The notes below the pieces were generated by a model that did not search any database, was not told the origin of the DNA, and saw only the letters and a list, made by a program, of their open reading frames with translations. 64,000 nt of DNA, taken from the NCBI RefSeq assembly GCF_016901135.1, contig NZ_JAFEVL010000030.1:1-64000 (forward strand). Direction: 5' to 3'. This DNA is from Martinezella lusitana (GTDB taxonomy: Bacteria; Pseudomonadota; Alphaproteobacteria; Rhizobiales; Rhizobiaceae). Shown piece by piece: positions 54,403-63,800 of this stretch. Position numbers and translations under genes: made by a program. The number at the start of each line of letters is the position of its first letter. Within the stretch, counting starts at the first letter, position 1.

Positions 54403-54870
54403 TCAATCTAGCCAATCACCCGTTATATTAATCGATTTTTCTCCAATAGGCAGATTCTGGTGTTTTGCCTTAGCGGACGATATGGTCTCATCGTCCAATT
54501 TTATTTGCTTATATTCTTCACCGATACTGTCTTCTATCGCCAACGTCAAAGGACTTATCTCAACCGTTTCCTTCTCGCCTTTAGACAATATTCCGCTCAT
54601 ACGTGAACGGTGAAATATAAAGCTGTACCCACCTCCTAGTGGCATAATGCAATCTCTTATCACGTAAGCAATATCATTATTATTTATTTTCAACCTTGCC
54701 ACAAACTCTAATGAGTTTTCGTTAAAATTTGACGTCACGCGGTTAGATGCTTCGACATCCTCGAAATCAAGCAAATAAAGATAGCCGCGCACCAGCGTCA
54801 GCCATCCGGTTACATTGACCGTTTCAGCTTCAATTTCCGAAAATTTCTGTATTATTTCTTTCACATTCAT
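54403..54870 (-). CDS. cdiI: Putative CDI immunity protein for the main CdiA toxin
   Basis: A 155-residue soluble, acidic protein with no similarity that I recognise. Its ATG shares one base with the cdiA stop (TAATG), and a GGGAG ribosome site lies 7 bases before it. Position, size and coupling are those of a cdiI gene, which neutralises the toxin delivered by sister cells. Its coding sequence is visibly more AT-rich than the body of cdiA, as is usual for exchangeable toxin/immunity pairs. The symbol is given by position only. Confidence 0.65.
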   Translation of the reverse strand: MNVKEIIQKFSEIEAETVNVTGWLTLVRGYLYLLDFEDVEASNRVTSNFNENSLEFVARLKINNNDIAYVIRDCIMPLGGGYSFIFHRSRMSGILSKGEKETVEISPLTLAIEDSIGEEYKQIKLDDETISSAKAKHQNLPIGEKSINITGDWLD

Positions 54871-57800
54871 TATTTTGCTCCCTTAATTATTATGGCGTTT
54901 CCTGACAACGCTGACCCCAACAAGTCGGAGAGAACTCCTCGCGGACCCGTGAATGGATCACGCGTCAAATAGTAATTCGCTCCGTCTACGGTTTTCGCTC
55001 CATCCACGATCAAGAAATGATAGCCTGTGCCTGCCGGAACTTGCACGATAACTTCGTTCCCAGCCGCCAAGGCGGCATTGAGATCAGATTGTGTTATCTT
55101 CAACAACAGCGAATTGCTAACGCCGTTGTTATCAAGCACTTGACTCATGTCTAGTACGTTAACACCACCCTGCCGGATTTCTGAGAACTGATTAAAAATA
55201 GACGATAGATCAAGAGGTTTTCCTGTAGCATCGCTAACGACCATGCAGCAGCAAGCAACACCGCATAGAGGTGTTCCGTCGGGTTGGCGCGTCATGTTTC
55301 CCTCCGGAGTATAGGGAATTGTTTTCGGAGGATTGTTTGTTGGAACGTCGCTTCCTCCATCTGGAGTGTCGGTCGCCGATCCTTTTGATCCACCGACGCT
55401 ATTTCCGTTCTGGTTGAACTTCTCTGTCACACCAAAAGTCAGGACTGCGACGGCGGCATTGATGATGGATTGATTGACATAGCCCTGAAGCGCCGCCTGA
55501 ACAGAATCCTGGTATTGGCTCAGTAGCGCGATGGTCTGAAGGCGCTCGGCATAAACAGCCGTTGCAACATCCTGGTTCGCCAAACCGCCGAACCGGCCAT
55601 TGACCAAGCGCATTTCCATATCGGCATAGCCACCGGGCGCTACCGTCGACGGATTCATCAGCGGATCCGCGGGATCGCGGAGATATTCCACCGCCTTTAA
55701 CGCATCAGTGACAGCGGCAACGCAGGCAGACCCTGTCCGGTTCGCAGTGCAAGCATCGATTAAATTTGTGTCGCGTTGGGTGTCGAGCTGATCCCAATAG
55801 CCGATCTGCTCCTGTAGCGATGCAATCTTGCTGTCAGAGCATGTCGTGCCTTCTTGATTGCATTCATCAAGTTGTTGTTTCGCCTTTTCCCGATAGAGCG
55901 CCTCTTGGTGATACAGATAATTGTAGTTGTAGTTATCCAGGCTCGCAGCCGCGCCTTGCGTTCCACCGGCCGCTGCGCCGATCAGCATTGCCGCCCATTC
56001 ACTAATTGCTATCTTGTCAGTATCGTTGAGCTTGATAGACGAATCGGATCCCAGGACGCTCTGCAAAATGCCGTTGGCGATCTCTTCTACTCCCGCCCCC
56101 GCCGCCGCTTGGGCGGGACTGCCGCCAGCAAGCTGCGCGACGACTGCGGCTGCTACCGCATGTAGGACGACCTTCTCGGGACTGCCTTCTTCCCAGTGCA
56201 TTTGGTTAGCGAGCGAACCAATCGCCGTATTGGCAAGTTGTGACAATGCCGCGGCACTCTGCTGTTGGGCTTTCAGCTTGTCGATATCAAACGGGTCGAC
56301 GGTGCTGCTGGCCTTGGAGACATCGGTGTTGAGAGCAGAGAGGTCCTGGCTCTGATTCGTCAGATTCCAGTTGCCGGGTGTAATTGTTGCCAGCGTTTCG
56401 CCATGATCGTCCTGCCTTGCCGGCTGAGCCACGACAGGGATGGGGATGCCTGGACCGATTAGGCTTACGCCGTAACTACCTGATGACGCCGACATCGAAT
56501 TATCGATGTTGGAATAGAGGATCTGATTAGCATAGAGATCGTTGTTCGTCGGATCGGCAGTCGAGCCGATGAAGCCACCGATAAGTTCGATGGTGCCATC
56601 GGTGCTGACATGATAGCCGCCGGAACCGGCAAAGATGCCGCTCTGCTGGGAGACATTGGCATAGTCTCCAGTGATTGTGCCTTGGCTATAACCCCCACCA
56701 ATGACTGAACCCTTTGGGCTCGGTCCGATACTAAGGGAGGCGCTCTGCGTCTTCTCGTCATAGGTTGCGATGTCCTGGCGGCTTTCAATGACAATGCCGT
56801 TCGCGGCACTGGCATTGACCGTATCGCCAGAGAGCACCCCACCCGCCAGGGTCAAAGTATCACCGGCAATGACATTCACAGTGCCGGTGCCGCTGACATT
56901 GGTGTTGACTTGCGTGACCGATCTGCCGTTGGACTTGTCACTGCCATAGCTACCGCTTGCGGCAAAGCCGGCACTTGGTTGAGCCCCTAGGTTCCAGCTA
57001 TAGCCGATGCTGGCGCTACCCGACTTGCTGCTGCTCTTGCTATCACTGGTCGCCTGTACGCTTTCGAGATCAACATTGCCCGCCGCCGAGATCAACACAT
57101 TGCCGTTGTTGGGATCATCGGACGCCGTCGTGGCCTGGCCGTCTTTGCCGACACCAGCGTTGATCTGTACACCACGGCCGACAACATCACCGGATTGAGC
57201 AATGATGGTGACCGAGCTACCGCTGATCGTAGGCGGAACCGGAATTGAGCTCGTCGATTGCGACGAGCTTTCGCTGAAGCTGTAGCCGGCAGTGATCGAG
57301 ATCGAGGCGAAATTGCCGGTGGTCTTGCCAGTATCGGGATTTGGAATGATGCTTTGGAGGGCCTTGTAGCCATTGACCCCGGCCAGCACCGCGGGAGCGA
57401 TGCCGTAGACGCTGTTGTCGCTCGAAAGGGTATCGGCTGCTTGCGCGGCGCTTTGACCGGCCGATATCAGCGATGACGACACCGTGATGCTGACGCCGGC
57501 AAAACTCTTCTTCTGCATCTCGGAAGCATTAGTAACGTCGTTGCTCGAGAGCATGTTGACGCTGTCGCCTGCGATCAGGTCGACCGCGCCATTGGCGGCA
57601 ATCTGGCCGGACTGATCGTTGATGTTGCGGTTGGCAAGGATAGTGATGCCGCCATCGCTGTCGAGCGAGCTCACCGCATTGATGTTGGCGTCCTTCGAAC
57701 GCTTCTCTTCCGAAGTACCGACGCCGATGCCGATCGACACGCTGCCGCTGCCGGAGGAGAAGTTGATGCCGAAGCCGGAACGCTTGGTCTCGCTGGACGA

Positions 57801-60800
57801 GGATTGATCTTCCGCACCCGGCGCGATGTTGACGTCGCGCGCCGAGGAAATCACCGTGCCGTCACCAGAATGCGATGACGAGCCGAAGATGTTGACGTCG
57901 CCTTGTGTGGACGTAATCGTCGTCGTGCCGCCTGACGAGAGCGTCGAGCCGATATTGTCGGTCTCACTCTGGCTGCTCTTCGAATCCTTCGATCCATAGA
58001 TCGAGATAAACCCGCCGCCGGAGCCGACGCCGATGCCAGACTTTTTGGTCTGCTTGTCGCTCTCGTGCTCTTCCTCCGCTCCCATGACGGTAACGGTCGA
58101 ACCGGAGAGGCTGAGATTGCCGCCCGCAGCCATATCCGAGCCGGAGACGACGGTCTCGCCGCCGGCATTGGCGGTGATGTTGCCGGAGGCGGAGATGGAG
58201 GAGCCGACGGTGTCTTCGTCATAGGTATGTGTGTGGGTCTTCGAGGAAGACAGGAAGCCGCTCGACTTGCTGTCGGACGTGGTCTCGTCCGTATCCTGGC
58301 CGGAAGCGATGACGATGTTGCCGGCGGCCTGGATATTGGCGTCAGCCGTATGGGTGGCGTCGCCGGCGGCGACTTGCGATGCCGAGATGGTGACATTGCC
58401 ACCGGTAGAGGCGATATTTACCCCGGTCTGGCCCGAAATCGACGAGCCGTCTGCCGTGGTCGTTGCTTCGGTGGCCTTCTTCGAACCGGATTGGCTGGAA
58501 GACGAGGCAGTGTCGGTTGCCTCACCTATGGTGACATCGCCCTTGGCGATGAGGTTGGCGGAGCCGCCCTTGGCGGCAAGATCCGAGCCGATGACACTGA
58601 TATTGCCGCCGTCGGCCTCAACTGTGACGCTACCGTTCTCCGAGGTGATCGACGAGCCGCTGCTGGTCACCGAGGTCGAGGACGATTGGCCGCCCTTGTA
58701 GTCGTTGGCAGCGCCGGCGATCGTCTTCGACTGGCTCGTCGTCTGGTCCTGAGACGCCGTGATCGCGATATTGCCGTTCTGCGAGACGATGCCGAGATTG
58801 CCCTTGGCGTCGAGCGACGAGCCGCCGATCAGCACGCCCTGATTGCCAGACACCAGCATGGCGCCACCGGCGATGAGCGATGATCCCTGTTGCGTCAGGC
58901 TGGTGGTCGTGGTGACGGTGCCGCCTTGAGCAAGGCTTAGCCGATCCTTGCTGACAACGGTGTTCTCCACACCGGCGGAGATGATGTTGACCGCGCCGTT
59001 CGAGGAGAGGACGGACAGGTCGCCGCCGACCTTGGCGGAACTTGCGATGATGTTGACGCCACTCGTGCCGGCAATGCTCAGATTACCGCCCGTCGTCACC
59101 GTGGTGCCAACCAGCGTTTGGACGCCGCCATTGTCCTGCTTGACGGCGCCGATCGTCACGGTCTGGCCGGAAAGTTGCGCGGAGCCGCCGCTCGTCACCT
59201 TGGTGCCGGCAAGCGTCAAGCTGCCGGCGCCGGCATCGACCTTCAGATTGCCACCGGCTGTTATGCCGCCATTGGCGGCGACCACCGTCTGACCGCCGAT
59301 GTTCATGGTCTGCGCGGCGAGCGTGATACCGCTGGTGGCGTTGAGATTCATATCGCCGCCGGAAAGGAACGCGCCGCCGTTCGCTTTGATGTTGGTGGCG
59401 TTGATGGTCATGCCGTCGGCCGCGGCGATGGCGCCGGAATTGTCGACGGAGCCTGCGTCGATGCTGACCGTGTTGCCTGACATGGCGGCGGCGGAGGTGG
59501 TCTTCGCCCGGTCGGCGGCCGAGAGATAGACGACCGGGACGAGCACCGGTGCGCCGTCGACGATCTCGGTCTGGTAGATCACCATGGACTGGGTCAGCGA
59601 CGCGGCCTGTTCCGGGCTGAGCGCCTGGCCGAGCGCAAGACCATTTGCCTCGGCGTAAGCCACGCCATTGTCGAGCAGCGTCTTCATCTGGTCGGTGGCA
59701 TTGTCGCCGGGGATGAAGGAACCGGCACCGAGGCCGTCGCCGACCAGTTGCCGCATCTGCTCGTCGACGAGCTGGTTGTCGAAATAGGCGTCCCCCAGGA
59801 AGGGAACCTGGGTCTCGGGCGTATAGCCGATCCGGTCGATGAAGTATCCCGAGCCGTAGAATTTCGATACGTCGAGGAAGGCCGCCCGCGTCTCGAACAG
59901 GAAAACCTGACCCGGCGCCGTGCCGCCGACGCCGCCTGATTGCGGCTTGGCGAGCGCGGCAAGCTGCGCGCCGTTCACCTGCAGCACCTGGGCAAGATTG
60001 CCGCTGTTGCCGATGGCAGCGGTGAGCTTGCCCATCAGGCTGTTGGGATTGGCCGAGGCGACGCCAGCCGTCAGATTGTTCGAACCGATCGAAGGACCGT
60101 TGGCAGCCGTCACGCCGGTACCGCTGATCGACGTGCCGCCGGCTGCTGTCAGGCCATTGCCGCTGACCGAAGCATTGCCAACCGCCGTGAGGTTGTTGCC
60201 AGTCACCGAGGCACTACCAGCTGCCGTCAGGCTGCTGCCGCTAATCGAGGTACCGGTAGCAGCGGTCACCCCGTTGCCGGTCATCGAAGCGCTGCCATTT
60301 GCCGTCAAACTGCCGCCGCTGATCGAGGCGCCATCGCTGGCCATCAGGTTGTTGCCGCTGATTGCCGGTCCGGAACCGATCGTCGGGCCGCTGGCTGCAA
60401 TCGACGGACCGCTGCCAACGGTTGCGCCGCCATTGGAGGCGACGCCCGCAAGCGCGGCGTTGACGTTGAACAAGGCGCCACCGGCCGTCATGCTGTTCAA
60501 GGCGCCCAGCGGATTGCTCTGCGTGGCGGGCGCGTCGATTGCCACCTGACCGGCGATCGAACCATTGGACGCGACGTTGTTGACAGCGCCGCCACCATTA
60601 ATGGCAAGCGCTCCACGTGCCTGGATGACGCCCGAGATGGCGCCGATCGCTTGCACCGTCACCGTCGTGCCGGCGGCGAGGTCCCTCGAAGCGTCACGAT
60701 TACCGTTGGGGTTGTCCGAATAGGTGAGTGTCGGGTCGTTGCTACCGATGCAGGGACGGTTGGGACCGCTGCAATCTGGCCCGCCCTCGGTGGTATCAGA

Positions 60801-63800
60801 GGAGATGACATCCGGATAATATTGGCAGGGCGTGGCACTGTCGCAGACCGTCTGCGTCGTGCGGTTCAGCGTCGCGCCATCATTGGTGAGCGTGCCCGCG
60901 ACGGTGAGCACCATATCGCTGTCGGATTTGATCGAGCTGTAGGCATTCGTCAGATTGGTGGCATTGATTGTGAGGGCGCCGCCGGCGCGGATCTTAGCGG
61001 AGGGACCGGCACCGCTGATCAGCTGATCCTCCGAGACGATCTGGCTGACCAGTTGGTCGATTGTCTGGGTCCAACCATATGTTGGCTCGTGCTGCCCCGA
61101 GCCGGTGCCGCAGCGTGTCTGGCACTCATAGGTCCTAGTGATAAGGTCGTAGGCACTGAGGATGGTGTTGGAGACCTGCACATTGCGCTGAATCGCCGGT
61201 CCGGAGGTCGTGGTGTTGGTCAGTCCGTTGGTCAGGATCGACATGTTGCCGCCGGACTGAAGGAGACCGGCGATGTTGACGACGGCGCCATTGCGCTGGC
61301 CGCCACCAGGCCCCGCAATGACAAGGCCGTTGCCGGACAGAATGGCGCCCTGGTTGTTGGTGAGCGTGCCGCCGACGAAGAGGTTGGCGTTGTTGCCGGC
61401 AAAGACGAGGCCGCTCGGGGTATTAGCGAGGTCGCCGGCAATGTTGAAGGTGATGTTGTTGCCGGCAGCAAATTGCCCGGTATTGCCGAGCGACGGCAGG
61501 GTAAGCGTCAGGTCGCGAGCGGCAAGCAGCTCGGTATTGGCGTTTGTCGTCAAACCACCGGCAGAGATGGAGATATCGCCGGAGCCGCCGGCATTGGTGA
61601 CCGTGCTGACTTGCGCATTGGTGAGATCGGCGCTGCCGGAAAGATTGAGCGCCAGGCCGCCGAAGACGAGATTGCTGCCTGAGAGGTTGGCTGAGGACGC
61701 GTTGACGATCAGCGTGCCGCCGCCGACGATGCGGCTGCCCCTGGCGCCGGAAAGATCCAGCGCACCAGTGTTAAGCGTTAGACTACCGCCGACGCGGGTG
61801 GTGCTGGTATAGGCGATGGTGCCAGGCGCCGTGAGCGCGGCGTTGCCAAGGCTCTGCAGGCTGGAATAGCCGATATTTTGCGTGGCGGTGGCGGAAAGAT
61901 TGCCGCCCGACAGCAGCGAGTTGGCATTGATGCTGCCGTTCGAAGCGGCAAGCGTCATGGTGCCCGAGCGCTGCAGCATGAGGCTGCCGTTGGACGACGC
62001 ATTGGTGGCGGCAAAATCGACGCCGGACACCAGCGTATCGACGGTGATCGACCGAGCAGCGAGATTGACATTGTCTGCGCCGAGCGACTGGCCAGTGAGC
62101 GTGATGGCGTTGCCGGCGGCGATCGTCAGGTCGCCATGGGCGACGGCGTTAGCGCTGACATTGTTTGCCGCATTGACCGTGATGCTGCCGGCCGCCATCA
62201 GGCTGTTGACGGTTGCGTTGCCAGACGTGGCCTTCAAGGTGAGGTCGCCAGCGCGATTGCCTGCAATCGTCGCGGCCTGGCCGAGGACGATATTGCCGGT
62301 TGCCGATTGGCTGGTTGCGGCAAAATCGACGCCGGCGACGATGACATTGCCGCTGATGCCCGATCCGGTGACCGAGACGTCGCTTGCGCCGAGGAGCTGG
62401 CCGTTGATCGCAACCGCGCCAGGACTGCTGGACGAACCGATCGAGACTGCGCCGTGGCTTGTGATGTTGCCGCCCGTAAAGGCGCTCGCCGCCACATCGA
62501 GGCCGCCTGCCACGATCAGCGTGCCCGCCGTGGCACTTCCCGCATTGATGTCGAGGTTGCCACCAGATCCGAGAACGATGGCACCATTCGACGATTGCGC
62601 GGTGGCAGCAAAGTCGACGCCGGTAATGGCTTGACCCACTTGGACGGTTTGGCCGGAGAGCGAGACGTTGCTCGCTCCAAGCAGCTGGCCTGTGACGTTG
62701 ACGCTACTGCCGCCTGCAAACGTGATGTTGTCATGCCCGGTAACAGCGTTGGCAGTGATCGTGGTGGCGTTGGCGTCGACCACGCCGGCCGCCAGCATGG
62801 TCGATGTCGCAATGCCTGCGGTGGCGGTAAGGCTCATATCGCCAGCGCGATTGCCTGCAATCGTCGCGGACGATGCGAGCACGATATTGCCACCGGAGGC
62901 ATTGGTGGCGGCAAAGTCGATGCCGGAGATCAGGATCGGCGCGCTGATGCTAGCGCCGTTGATGGTGAGGTTACCGGCCGCAAGGACCTGATTGCTCACA
63001 TCGACGTTGCCGACAATGCCAACATTGCCGTGTCCGGTCAGGCTGTCAGCCGAAAGATCGGCCGCCTCTATCGCAACATCGCCGGCCGAAAGCATCGTCT
63101 GAGAAACGATATTGCCTGTCGCGGTGAGGCTCATGGCGCCGGTCTGGCCCAGCACGATATTGCCGCCGGCCGCATTGGTGGCAGCAAAATCGATACCGGA
63201 GATCAGGACGGGCGCGGTGATGCTGCCGCCATTGAGCGTAAGATTGCCAGCCGCGAGAATCTGGTTCGTCACATCGACGTCGCCGAGAATGCCGACTTTG
63301 CCGTGACTGGTGATGCTATCGGCCGTGAGATCTGCCGCTTTCGCCGTGAAATCGCCCGCCGACAGGATCGTACCGGCGACGGCGTTACCAGAGACGGTAA
63401 GGTCCATGGCGCCGGACTGCGCGAGCACGATATTGCCGCCGCTCACCTCGGTTGCCGCAAAATCGACGCCGGAAACGAGGAGGCCGGCGCTGAGGCTATT
63501 GCCGTTGACGGCGAGGTCGCCGGCCGACAGCACCTGGCCGCTAACATCCACGCGACCGCTTGCGGTCGTCGTGCCGCTGGCCTTCAGGTCGATGTCGCCA
63601 TGGGCGGTCAAGCTGCCCGCCGTGAAATTGGCGCCTTCGGCGGTAAGATCGCCGGCCGACAGAAGCGTGCCGAGTGTGATGTTTCCGGCGGAGCTTAACC
63701 GGACGTCTCCGCTTGATGTCTGGATGATATTACCGCCGGCCGCAGCCGTTCTGGCGAAATCGACGCCGGAGACGATGGCGCCGGCCGTGATGCTCGACCC

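Noticed and set aside
60070..60400. Short repeats considered as a CRISPR array
   Set aside because: They lie inside the cdiA frame, are 30-36 bases apart without unique spacers, and encode peptide repeats.
59940..63698. Long plus-strand frames opposite cdiA
   Set aside because: They arise from the repetitive GC-rich composition of cdiA and contain no recognisable domains.
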